DNA from: Thermoplasmata archaeon
GTDB taxonomy: Archaea; Thermoplasmatota; Thermoplasmata; Lutacidiplasmatales; UBA184
Assembly: GCA_030044695.1 (NCBI GenBank)
Contig: JASIDM010000170.1
Location: forward strand, 1 to 19,984
Direction of reading: 5' to 3'
Length of the DNA: 19,984 nt
Shown here: positions 6,749-14,263 of the stretch, in pieces
Layout of the letters: each line of letters begins with the position of its first letter
Position numbering within the stretch: position 1 is the first letter of the stretch
Made by a program: the position numbers and the translations under genes
Notes under the pieces: model-generated
What the model was told of the DNA's origin: nothing
Database searches by the model: none
What the model saw: the letters and a program-made list of their open reading frames with translations, nothing else

Positions 6749-9136
6749 ATGAGCCTCGGTCGGGCCCGCGAAGCGCCGCCGCACCGCCCGCTCTTCGGTC
6801 GGTCCGAGCTCGTCGAGGAGGTCGAACGCGCCCTGGACGATGTGGGAAGGGACCAGGGCCGGGCGGTCCTTCTGGTGGGCCGGGGAGGGAGCGGCAAGAC
6901 CGTCGTCCTCGAGGAAGCGGCGGTCCGGGCCGAGGCCCGAGGGTTCCTGGTGGCCCGGGCCCGAGCTCCCCCGGAGGAGCTCGGAGAGCCGTTCCGGGTC
7001 CTGAAGGACCTGATCGCCGGCCTCGGCGCGCGGGACGCTCCCGGCGGAGAAGAGCTCCTGGCTCCCGGCCTCGGCGAGGTCAGCGGCGGCGCGGAGGGGA
7101 CGAACGCGGAGGACGATCTCGAGCAACTGCTGGCCCCCTTGGGCAAGACCTCGGTCGAGGGGCTGGGTTCGATCGTCCAGGCGGCGCGGGTCCGCTTCCT
7201 GGACCGGATCGCCGACCTCGCCCGGCGCCGACCGATCGCCGTCCTCGTCGACGACCTCCACCTCGCCGACGGGGGTTCGATGGACTTCCTCGAGGGTCTG
7301 GCGCGGGAGGGTCCCACCCACGGCGTGGCGTTCGTGGCGACCGTCGTCCCGGCGGCCGCCGCGCCCGCTCGGAGCCGACCGGCCCTGACCCGCTGGCTCG
7401 CCGACCCCGGGTTCAAGGCGATCGAGGTCCGGCCGTTCACCGCCGCGGAGCTCGCGGAGTTCGCGACCTGGCTCCGGGGAGGGACGCCGCCGTCCGCCGA
7501 GGACGCCCTGCGCTGGCACGCCGAGACCGACGGGCACCCGCTGTTCGCCGAGCTCCTGGTCCGGTCGGCGTCGGGGAGCCCGCATGCCTCCGAGCGGTCC
7601 GTTCCCCCGCCGGAGGACCTCACGACGACGCTGCTCGCCCGCGTGGCGGAGCTCGATCCGGTGGACCGGCGGGTCCTCACCTACGCCAGCGTGCTCGGGC
7701 GCGAGTTCGACTTTGCCCGGCTCCGCTCGGCGGTGGACCTCCCCGAGGAACGGCTCTCGGTGGCGGCCGACCGGCTCGTGCGGGCCGGGATCCTTCGCGA
7801 GCGGGGCAACGAGGTCTACGAGTTCGCCAGCGAGGAGTTCCGGGCGGGGCTGTACGCTCGCGTCACGGAGACCCGGCGCGCGATCCTGCACCGCAAGGTC
7901 GCCGTCGCGCTCGAGGCGGTCGGGGAGGAGAACACGTTCGAGCTCGCCCGCCACTACTACCTCGGGCGCGACGACCCGAAGGCGATCGAGTTCGGGCTGC
8001 GCGCCGCGGACCGGGCGGCGAACGCCTGCGACTTCGCCACGGCGCTCCCGCTCGTCCGGCAGGCCCTGGAGGCGGCCCGGCGGCTCCCGAAGCGGGACCT
8101 GCGGCTCGAGGTCCGCCTCCTCACGGAGTCCGGGCGCCTGATGGACGAGCTCGGGGACCTTCCCGGGGCCGAGCGGGAGCTCAGCGAGGCGGTCGCCCTC
8201 GCCCGGGGGGAGGCGGACTTCGACGTGGCGTTGGGAAGGGCGCTGCTCGGGCTCGCGTGGTCGCGCGTGGAGCGCAGCGACTACGCCGCCGCCGAGCCCC
8301 TCGCGCTCGAGGCGGCGGCCCGGCTCGAGCACGCCGGGAGCCCGAGGGACCTCCTCGCCGCCCACCGGGTCCTCGGGATGCTGTACTGGCGCCGCTCCGA
8401 TCTGGAACTCGCGGAACGCCACCAGCGGGCGGCCCTCGCGATCGCCGAGCGGGAGGGGACCCCGCGGGAGCTCGGCCACGCGCTGGTCGACGTCGCCAAC
8501 GCCCTGCTGCCCCGCGGCGAGTCCTACGTCGAGTCCACCCTCGGGCTCTACGAGAAGGCCGCCGCGCTGTTCGCCAGGGAGGACGATCCGAGCGCCGTCG
8601 CCCGCGTCCTGATGAACCGGGCGGTCCTCGAGCACCGCATCGGGCGCGTCGACGACGCGATGCGGGACATCGGGCGCGCGCTGGACGCCGCCGAGCGCTC
8701 CCGGTCGCCGGTCTGGATCGGCTACTGCCTGCTCAACGTCGCCCAGTGGCACGCCGAGCGCGGCGAGGTCGACCTCGCGCGCCAGCAGGAGGAGCGCGCC
8801 GAGCGCACGCTCGAGCCGACCGGCGACCGCCTCGCGAGCCAGCAGCTGCAGATGATCCGGGGGATGATCGCCGAGCGGGAAGGGCGCCACGACGACGCCG
8901 AGCGCGAGTACGTCGCCTCCCTCGCCAACGCCCGGTGGATGGGGATGAAGGGGGAGGTCACGGAGATGCTGTTCCGTCGGGCCCGCCTCGCCTGGGCCCG
9001 CGGCGACCTGGGCGGCGCCCGCACCCTGCTCGCGGAGGCGCGCGCCAACGGTCTCGAGGAGCTCCGCTCCGACCTCGCCGACGAGGTCGCCGCCCTCGTC
9101 CGCGAGATGGACGCGACGGACGACCCGTCCCGTTAA
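6749..9136 (+). CDS. STAND-type NTPase with winged helix and TPR repeats
   Basis: The 795-residue soluble protein has an N-terminal AAA_16/STAND-like NTPase module (about 15-270). LFGRSELVEEVE opens it, the P-loop is GRGGSGKT (about 44-51), Walker B is IAVLVDDLHLAD (about 163-174), and DGHPLFAELL (about 261-270) is the GxP-type motif typical of STAND ATPases. Residues from about 301 to 400 form a winged-helix-like region, followed by a long array of TPR-like helices to the C-terminus. In this family, ligand binding to the repeats usually controls nucleotide exchange and oligomerisation; the ligand and effector here are unknown. There is no enzymatic effector domain or classical DNA-binding C-terminal domain such as the LuxR-type domain of MalT. 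The TAA stop lies inside the TATA-like box of the next gene. Confidence 0.88.
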   Translation: MSLGRAREAPPHRPLFGRSELVEEVERALDDVGRDQGRAVLLVGRGGSGKTVVLEEAAVRAEARGFLVARARAPPEELGEPFRVLKDLIAGLGARDAPGGEELLAPGLGEVSGGAEGTNAEDDLEQLLAPLGKTSVEGLGSIVQAARVRFLDRIADLARRRPIAVLVDDLHLADGGSMDFLEGLAREGPTHGVAFVATVVPAAAAPARSRPALTRWLADPGFKAIEVRPFTAAELAEFATWLRGGTPPSAEDALRWHAETDGHPLFAELLVRSASGSPHASERSVPPPEDLTTTLLARVAELDPVDRRVLTYASVLGREFDFARLRSAVDLPEERLSVAADRLVRAGILRERGNEVYEFASEEFRAGLYARVTETRRAILHRKVAVALEAVGEENTFELARHYYLGRDDPKAIEFGLRAADRAANACDFATALPLVRQALEAARRLPKRDLRLEVRLLTESGRLMDELGDLPGAERELSEAVALARGEADFDVALGRALLGLAWSRVERSDYAAAEPLALEAAARLEHAGSPRDLLAAHRVLGMLYWRRSDLELAERHQRAALAIAEREGTPRELGHALVDVANALLPRGESYVESTLGLYEKAAALFAREDDPSAVARVLMNRAVLEHRIGRVDDAMRDIGRALDAAERSRSPVWIGYCLLNVAQWHAERGEVDLARQQEERAERTLEPTGDRLASQQLQMIRGMIAEREGRHDDAEREYVASLANARWMGMKGEVTEMLFRRARLAWARGDLGGARTLLAEARANGLEELRSDLADEVAALVREMDATDDPSR

Positions 9137-9137
9137 G
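9133..9137 (+). promoter_or_regulatory. TATA-like box of the UbiE-family gene, containing the upstream stop codon
   Basis: TTAAG lies 24-28 bases before the GTG at 9161. Its TAA (9134-9136) is the stop codon of the STAND gene. The same arrangement recurs before the aminotransferase gene. Confidence 0.6.
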
Positions 9138-9160
9138 CCGCGGCCGGGCTCGCGCCGGGC

Positions 9161-9937
9161 GTGAGCTCGGCGGAGCGCGGTCCCACCGCCTCCGACGGGT
9201 CGGTCCACCCCGATCGCGCGCTGCCGACGTTCGAGCGCGATCTCCAGCGGATGTTCGCCTCGATCTCCGATCGGTACGAGGCGTTCAACCACGCCGCGAC
9301 GTTCGGCCAGGACCTGCTCTGGAGGCCGCGCGCCGTCTGGACGCTCGCCCGCGCCGCCACCGGTCCGGTGCGCGAGGTCCTCGACGTCGGCTGCGGCACC
9401 GGCGAGCTCGCCCGGTTGCTGGGGCGCCGGTTCCCGCGGGCCCGGGTCGTAGCCGTCGATTTCACCCGGGAGATGGTCCTCCGGGCCGGGGCCGCCTCGG
9501 GTCGTCGCTCCCCCGGGCTCGCCGTCGCCACGGCCACGGGGCTTCCGTTCCCCGACGGCGCCTTCGACGTCGCCGCCAGCGCGTTCCTCCTGAGGAACCT
9601 CCCGGACCCCCTCCTCGCGTTCCGCGAGCTGCGACGGGTGCTGCGCGCGGGCGGAACGCTCCTCACGCTCGAGGTCTCCGAACCGTCCTCGCCGATCGTC
9701 GCTCGGATCTTCCATGCGCACTTCGACCACGCGGTCCCGATCCTGGGCCGCGCCTTCGCGCGCGAGGGACCCTACCGCTACCTGCCCGAGTCGCTGCGCA
9801 CCCTGCCCCCGCCGTCCCGGCTGGTGGAGCTGTTCGCGGAAGCGGATTTCCCCGAGACCCGGGTCGTCCCGATGTCGCTCGGCATCGTGCGGGCGTACCT
9901 CAGCCGGGCGTCGGGCGGAGCTGACGCAAGGCGTTAA
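9161..9937 (+). CDS. ubiE: UbiE/MenG-family SAM methyltransferase
   Basis: The 258-residue class I methyltransferase most resembles demethylmenaquinone C-methyltransferase (last step of menaquinone synthesis). The family N-terminal signature is visible as MFASISDRYEAFNH followed by LLWR (about 31-55). SAM motif I is VLDVGCGTGELA (about 73-84), the acidic end of strand 2 is AVD (about 98-100), and LPFPDGAFD, LRNLPDP, TLEVSEP and YRYLPESL match UbiE landmarks in order. GTG at 9161 is used as start because the TATA-like box sits at the standard leaderless distance; the only nearby internal methionine is inside the signature. The protein is slightly longer at the N-terminus than bacterial UbiE. 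Other quinone or isoprenoid substrates cannot be excluded, since no other menaquinone gene is in the window. Confidence 0.85.
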   Translation: MSSAERGPTASDGSVHPDRALPTFERDLQRMFASISDRYEAFNHAATFGQDLLWRPRAVWTLARAATGPVREVLDVGCGTGELARLLGRRFPRARVVAVDFTREMVLRAGAASGRRSPGLAVATATGLPFPDGAFDVAASAFLLRNLPDPLLAFRELRRVLRAGGTLLTLEVSEPSSPIVARIFHAHFDHAVPILGRAFAREGPYRYLPESLRTLPPPSRLVELFAEADFPETRVVPMSLGIVRAYLSRASGGADARR

Positions 9938-9938
9938 G
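9934..9938 (+). promoter_or_regulatory. TATA-like box of the aminotransferase gene, containing the upstream stop codon
   Basis: TTAAG lies 24-28 bases before the GTG at 9962, and its TAA (9935-9937) is the stop of the methyltransferase gene. The spacing to the next start is identical to the copy at 9133-9137, and both GTGs are preceded by GGGC. Confidence 0.6.
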
Positions 9939-9961
9939 CGGGCGAGCTCCCCTCGACGGGC

Positions 9962-11080
9962 GTGCCCGAGCCGTTCGACGCGTTCCGCTATGCCCACGCG
10001 CACCGTCGCGAGGTCGTCTGGCTGAGCCAGAACACCAACCATCTCGTCCCGCCGGAGGTCGTCCGCGGCGCCCTGGAGGAGGCGATCGCCGAGCGGCGGT
10101 ACGAGGGGTACCCGTTCGCCGCCGGCGACCCGGAGCTCCTCGACCTGGTCCGGGAGGACCTCGGCCTCGACGGCGCCCCGCCGTTCCTGACCTCCGGCGG
10201 CACCGAGGCGCTCTACATGACCATGCGGGCGCTCCTCGGGCCCGGCGACGAGGTCGTCGCCTCCGATCCGAGCTACCTGATCATCCACCGGTTCATCGAG
10301 CTCGCCGGCGCCAAGCCGGTCTGCCCGGACATCTACCGGCCCCCGTACCGCCTCACGGCGGACGTGGTCCAGGAGCAGATCGGCCCTCGCACCAAGATGC
10401 TGCTCCTCATCGATCCGCTCAACCCGCTCGGCTCCGGCTACCCGCGGGAGGAGGTCCGGGCCCTCGCCGAGATCGCGCACGACCGTCGTCTCACGCTGAT
10501 CAACGACGTGACGTACCGGGACTTCTCGGAGGGCCATGCCCTCGCCGGGACGTTCGCCCCGGAGCAGACGGTCACGATCTGGTCGGTCTCGAAGAACTGC
10601 GGGCTCGCGGGGATGCGCCTCGGAGGGTTCTCGGCCGTCCCGGAGCTGGCGAAGCGCATCGCGAGGTACAACACCAACGACCTCGGGGTGAACGTCTTCG
10701 CCCAGCTGGCCGCCCGCGCCGCCCTGCGCACCAAGCGGTCCTGGATCGGCGAGGTCGTCCGCACGACGCGGGCGAACGGCGCCCGCGTGCACGACGTCGG
10801 GCGGAGCGTGCCGGGGGTCACCGTGCCGATCGCGCCTTCGCGCGCCAACATGACCGTGCTCGACGTCGGCGCGACCGGCATCGGTCCCGAGCCGATCCAG
10901 GAGGAACTCCTGCGCCATCATGGCGTGTTCGTCCGGGCGGGGAGCTACCTCTCCCCGGCCCACGGGGGGCGGTTCGTGCGGATCTCCTTCTCCAACCCGC
11001 CCGCCGAGATCGAGCGGTTCGCTCGCGCGTTCCCGGAGACGATGCGGACGCTGGCCGCCCGCTCCGTCCCCGCGCGCTAG
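9962..11080 (+). CDS. PLP-dependent aminotransferase, class I/II fold
   Basis: This is a fold-type I PLP enzyme of 372 residues. SGGTEA (about 78-83) binds the cofactor phosphate and DPLNPLGS (about 151-158) is the Asn motif, with Leu instead of the more usual Thr in NPTG. NDVTYRDF (about 181-188) supplies the Asp and Tyr that contact the pyridine ring, SVSKNCGLAGMR (about 208-219) carries the Schiff-base lysine (about K211), and RFVRISFS (about 337-344) the carboxylate-binding arginine. Substrate specificity cannot be assigned; the sequence is in the broad aspartate/histidinol-phosphate aminotransferase group. GTG at 9962 is chosen from the promoter spacing. The TAG stop overlaps the stop of the convergent taw2 gene by four bases. 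Confidence 0.87.
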   Translation: MPEPFDAFRYAHAHRREVVWLSQNTNHLVPPEVVRGALEEAIAERRYEGYPFAAGDPELLDLVREDLGLDGAPPFLTSGGTEALYMTMRALLGPGDEVVASDPSYLIIHRFIELAGAKPVCPDIYRPPYRLTADVVQEQIGPRTKMLLLIDPLNPLGSGYPREEVRALAEIAHDRRLTLINDVTYRDFSEGHALAGTFAPEQTVTIWSVSKNCGLAGMRLGGFSAVPELAKRIARYNTNDLGVNVFAQLAARAALRTKRSWIGEVVRTTRANGARVHDVGRSVPGVTVPIAPSRANMTVLDVGATGIGPEPIQEELLRHHGVFVRAGSYLSPAHGGRFVRISFSNPPAEIERFARAFPETMRTLAARSVPAR

Positions 11081-11934
11081 GCACGGTCGACCGGCGCGTC
11101 GACGACGACATGGGCCCGCCCGGGGCCGTACGGCTTGACCTCGCGGGCCGTGAGGGGCCCCCGCGGGACGGCGCCGGCCCGCACGAGAGCCTCTCGCACC
11201 GCGTCGACCGCCGAGAGGCGGGCCCGCTTCGCGTCGGCGACGAGGTGGACGTGCACGGTCCCGCCCCGGCGCGCCAGCAGCTCCACGGCGCGGGGGACCC
11301 ACGGCAGGGCGCTGGGGAGGTAGCCGAGGAGGACCCGGTCGAACCCACCGGGCTCGAGCGCGACCTCGCGGTTGTCCCCCGGGACGGCCAGGACCCGCCC
11401 GGCGATCCCGTTCAGGGCGAGGTTCTGCTGGAGATACTCGAACGCCACCGGGTTCTTCTCGACGGCGACGAACCGGGCGTGGGGACACGCGCGGGCGGCC
11501 GGGACGGTGAAGTAGCCGATGCCGGCGAACAGGTCGGCCACGCGTTCGCCCGGCCGGACGAGCCGCGCGAAGCGGAGCCGCTCGGTCCGGTTCCCCGCCG
11601 CGAACATGAGCCGCGCGGCGTCGAGGCGCCAGCGGCTGCCGTGCTCGACGACCTCGGTCTCGGTCGAGGTACCCGCCAGCAGACGCGCCTGCGGACGACG
11701 TAGCTCGCCCGCGATCGGTCCGTCGTGGGCGAGCACGGCCTCCACGCCCAGCTCGGCCGTCCAGGCTTCGGCGATCGTCGGCCCGTAGCGCAGGAGCGCC
11801 GGCGGGAGGCGGAGGAGCAGGACCCGGCCCAACCGCTGGTACCCCCGCGGCATCGCCGCCGCCGGTCCATCGCCGGCGACCCGCCGCAGCCGGTCGCGGA
11901 CCCGCTCGGCCGGCGGGGCGCGGCGTACGGACAT
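11077..11934 (-). CDS. taw2: Taw2-like tRNA-Phe wybutosine aminocarboxypropyltransferase
   Basis: Taw2 transfers the 3-amino-3-carboxypropyl group of SAM to 4-demethylwyosine at position 37 of tRNA-Phe. Visible features are FAAGNRTERLRFA (about 111-123), the SAM motif VADLFAGIGYFTVPA (about 132-146), AVEKNP (about 157-162), GDNRE (about 186-190) and VKPYGPGRAHVVVD near the end. The related m1G37 methyltransferase Trm5 usually has an NLP-type motif, whereas this protein reads DRVLLGYLPSA (about 199-209), which favours Taw2. Trm5 remains the alternative. The length of 285 residues suits Taw2 without the Trm5 N-terminal domain. The start at 11934 has no clear Shine-Dalgarno or TATA-like box; an internal ATG at 11853 is possible. 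It lies 22 bp downstream of the TrmB-family gene, so co-transcription is likely. Confidence 0.85.
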   Translation of the reverse strand: MSVRRAPPAERVRDRLRRVAGDGPAAAMPRGYQRLGRVLLLRLPPALLRYGPTIAEAWTAELGVEAVLAHDGPIAGELRRPQARLLAGTSTETEVVEHGSRWRLDAARLMFAAGNRTERLRFARLVRPGERVADLFAGIGYFTVPAARACPHARFVAVEKNPVAFEYLQQNLALNGIAGRVLAVPGDNREVALEPGGFDRVLLGYLPSALPWVPRAVELLARRGGTVHVHLVADAKRARLSAVDAVREALVRAGAVPRGPLTAREVKPYGPGRAHVVVDAPVDRA

Positions 11935-11956
11935 CCGGCGCTCGCGTCCGGGCCCG

Positions 11957-12712
11957 CTAGGCGGGCGGGGTCTCGGGCCCCTTGTCGAGGACGACCTCGA
12001 GGAACTGCTTCAGGTGGGCGATCAGGATCGGATTGTCGGTGAACCCGCAGGCATCGAGCCCCGGGGCGGCGAGCAGGGCGTGCTCGCCGTCGGCCAGCAC
12101 CTCGGTCGCCAGGAGGTTCTCCCGGGCGACGTGCTCGACCCCCTCGGGGAGCCGCTGGAGCGCCGCCGTGACGAAGGTGACATGGACCCCACGCTTGACG
12201 GCGCTCTGGATCTTCTTGCCGAGGCCGTCCCGCAGCTCGGCGACCTGGGGCGTGGTGAGGATGAAGGTGCGCGTCGACTGGTCCAGCAGGTCCCCGATCT
12301 TGGCGACCACCTTCTCCCGGTCGCTGAGGAGGTAGACGAGCTGGGGCTCGCCGTGCTCGGCGACGACCCGGTGGAGCTGGGCGAGCTGCTCGAACACCTC
12401 CTGGACGGCCGCCTTCAGCGTCTCGGCGACGTCGAGCGGCGGCGTCGGGCGGAACAGGATCGGCTTGCCCCCGGTCGGCTGGGCGTAGCCCTTCGTCGCG
12501 AGGGACTCCAGGACCTTGTAGGCGCTCGTTCGAGGGATGCCGGCCGCCGCGGCCAAGCCGGCGGCGTCCCCCACCCCCCGCGCGACGAGCGCGATGTAGG
12601 CGCGGGCCTCGTACTGCGTCAGGCCGACCTTCTCCAGCACCCCGACCGCCCGCCGGAACTCCTCGCTCGCGGGGTTCCCGAGGGCCACCGCGGTCTCCTC
12701 CACGGACGTCAC
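11957..12712 (-). CDS. TrmB-family transcriptional regulator
   Basis: The 251-residue protein has an N-terminal winged helix-turn-helix (about 21-80) with LEKVGLTQYEARAYIALV and the recognition-helix region IPRTSAYKVLESLATKGY, the hallmark of archaeal TrmB regulators. A short helical, probably dimerising segment (about 95-125) follows, and then an alpha/beta C-terminal domain (about 125-245) resembling the PLD-like half of TrmB proteins. The sugar-binding domain of long TrmB members is not evident, so the ligand is unknown. The annotated start is GTG at 12712; another GTG three codons on is equally possible. It lies 52 bp downstream of the lyase gene and 22 bp upstream of taw2 on the same strand. 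Control of the lyase gene is an inference from position only. Confidence 0.9.
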   Translation of the reverse strand: MTSVEETAVALGNPASEEFRRAVGVLEKVGLTQYEARAYIALVARGVGDAAGLAAAAGIPRTSAYKVLESLATKGYAQPTGGKPILFRPTPPLDVAETLKAAVQEVFEQLAQLHRVVAEHGEPQLVYLLSDREKVVAKIGDLLDQSTRTFILTTPQVAELRDGLGKKIQSAVKRGVHVTFVTAALQRLPEGVEHVARENLLATEVLADGEHALLAAPGLDACGFTDNPILIAHLKQFLEVVLDKGPETPPA

Positions 12713-12764
12713 GGCCGGGGCCTCGCGAGCGGGCGGCGGTGCGTCGGTCCCGTCGGCCGCCGCC

Positions 12765-14165
12765 TCACGGGACCGGCTCGGCGAGCCGCCGGAGCGCCGC
12801 TTCGCCGAGGAGCGCCTGGACCTCCGCCGCCGACAGGAGCCCCCGCTCGACGAGGAGCTCGCGCACGGGGCGGCCGGTCCGCTCCGCCTCGTGGAGGAGC
12901 TCGGCGACCTTCAGGTAGCCGAGGCGGGGGGTGAGGACCGTCGCGAGCGCCGTCGAGCCCAGCAGGTAGCGGTCGAGCCGCTCCGGGTTCGGGCGGATCC
13001 CGTCGACGCAGCTTCGGGCGAACACCGGCAGGTAGTTCGCGAGGATCTCGGCCGAGAACAGCACCTCGTAGGCGGCGAGGGGCATCATCACGTTGATCTC
13101 GAGCTGGCCGGCCTGGACGGCGTACGCCGTCGCGGCGTCCGCCCCGACGACATGGAAGGCGACCATGGTGAGGCACTCCGCCGCCGACGGGTTGACCTTG
13201 GCCGGCATGATCGACGATCCGGGCTGGATCTCCGGGAGGCGGATCTCGTCCAGGCCGGTCGCCGGCCCGCTCGACAGCAGCCTCAGGTCGTTGGCGATCC
13301 GGATCAGCTCGAGGGCGAGCGTCCGAAGCCAGGCCGAGGCGGCCGCGAGGGGCCATCGGCTCTGCATCGCCTCGAACGGGTCCCGGGCCGCCACCAGGGG
13401 AAGGCCGCTGACCCGGGCGTACTCCTGGATCGCCAGCGCGCGGAACCCCGGGAGCGAGTTCACCCCGGAGCCGACCGCGCTCCCGCCGAGGGGGAGCTCC
13501 GCGAGGGCGTGCTCGACCGGGGGAAGCGATCCGACGACCCGTTCCAACGCCGTGGCGTACGCCCCGAACTCCGCCCCCAAGGTCACGGGCATCGCGTCCT
13601 TGAGGTGGGTCCGGCCCCCCTTGGCCAGGGCCGCGAACTCGACGCTCTTCGCGCGGAGGCTCGCGATCAGCACCCCCGCCGACCGCCGCACCTCGCCGAG
13701 CGCGAACAGCGTCGCGACCTGCGACGCCGAGGGGAAGGTGTCGTTGGTGGACTGCCCGCGGTTCACGTGGTCGTTCGGGCTCAGCGTCGCGTAGTCCCCC
13801 CGAGGTTGGCCGAGCAGTTCCAGGGCCCGGTTCGTGAGGACCTCGTTGACGTTCATGTGGAGCGACGTGCCGGCCCCGGCCTGGAAGACGTCCACCACGA
13901 ACTGGTCGTCGAAGCGTCCGGCGGCCATCTCCTCGGCCGCCTGCTCGAGCGCCCGGCCGGGGCCGGCGTCGAGCCCGCCTCGGGCGACGTTCGCCCGCGC
14001 GCACGCCAGCTTGAGGAGAGCGTAGGCCCGCTTCAGGTGCCGCGACGTCCCGAGGCCGCTGACCGGGAAGTTCTCCTTGGCCCGGAGCGACTGGATCCCC
14101 CACAACGCGTCCGCCGGGACCTCGCGCCGGCCCAGGGAGTCCGTTTCCACGCGGACCTCGGCCAC
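12765..14165 (-). CDS. Aspartate ammonia-lyase / class II fumarase family lyase
   Basis: This homotetrameric family performs reversible elimination producing fumarate, from aspartate (aspartase) or malate (fumarase). The 466 residues fit either. Seen are GAGTSLHMNVNEVLTNRA (about 97-114), NDHVNRGQSTNDTFPSA (about 131-147), GRTHLKDAMPVTLG (about 184-197) and the signature GSSIMPAKVNP (about 316-326). REVPADALWG, DDQFVVDVFQAGAGTS, PNDHVN and IMPAKVNP are aspartase-like, while MNVNEV and the AECLTMV segment after the signature lean towards fumarase. Aspartase is slightly favoured; the call is not final. The frame is open much further upstream, but that part overlaps other genes. GTG at 14165 is the start consistent with the family N-terminus (VRVETDSLGRREVPAD) and with a T-rich box 22-33 bases upstream. 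Confidence 0.9.
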   Translation of the reverse strand: MAEVRVETDSLGRREVPADALWGIQSLRAKENFPVSGLGTSRHLKRAYALLKLACARANVARGGLDAGPGRALEQAAEEMAAGRFDDQFVVDVFQAGAGTSLHMNVNEVLTNRALELLGQPRGDYATLSPNDHVNRGQSTNDTFPSASQVATLFALGEVRRSAGVLIASLRAKSVEFAALAKGGRTHLKDAMPVTLGAEFGAYATALERVVGSLPPVEHALAELPLGGSAVGSGVNSLPGFRALAIQEYARVSGLPLVAARDPFEAMQSRWPLAAASAWLRTLALELIRIANDLRLLSSGPATGLDEIRLPEIQPGSSIMPAKVNPSAAECLTMVAFHVVGADAATAYAVQAGQLEINVMMPLAAYEVLFSAEILANYLPVFARSCVDGIRPNPERLDRYLLGSTALATVLTPRLGYLKVAELLHEAERTGRPVRELLVERGLLSAAEVQALLGEAALRRLAEPVP

Positions 14166-14186
14166 GGCGTTCGGAGGGAGGGTGCC

Positions 14187-14198
14187 GAGAAAAAGGTT
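14187..14198 (-). promoter_or_regulatory. T-rich TATA-like box of the lyase gene
   Basis: The minus strand reads AACCTTTTTCTC, centred about 27 bases upstream of the GTG at 14165. It is the only AT-rich run in the region between the lyase gene and the membrane protein gene, and fits a leaderless transcript. Confidence 0.45.
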
Positions 14199-14263
14199 CG
14201 CGGCGCGGCCGACGGCGGCCCGTGGTTTCCCTTCCGACGTCGTCCGGTGGCCGGGAGGCCGGC

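Noticed and set aside
5086..7680. An 864-codon minus-strand open frame
   Set aside because: Antisense to the TPR gene and the 5' part of the STAND gene; composition is typical of a GC shadow and it has no recognisable domain or start signal.
5116..9136. The TPR/STAND pair as one gene broken by a frameshift
   Set aside because: The first protein resembles the C-terminal part of the second rather than its missing N-terminal part, each has its own start signal, and both ORFs are complete. This is a tandem paralogue, not a broken gene.
5116..9136. A classical anti-phage STAND (Avs-type) defence system
   Set aside because: No nuclease, protease, TIR or other effector domain is visible in either protein, and the surroundings are housekeeping genes without other defence or mobile genes.
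8257..9924. A 555-codon plus-strand frame across the STAND/methyltransferase junction
   Set aside because: It runs in a different frame through two well-supported genes, with an Arg/Ala/Pro-rich shadow composition.
6527..11488. A 1653-codon open frame on the minus strand
   Set aside because: It lies antisense to the STAND, methyltransferase and aminotransferase genes, which have clear family motifs. Its translation is a low-complexity Arg/Gly/Glu/Asp-rich string with no motif, as expected from stop-poor shadow frames at this GC content.
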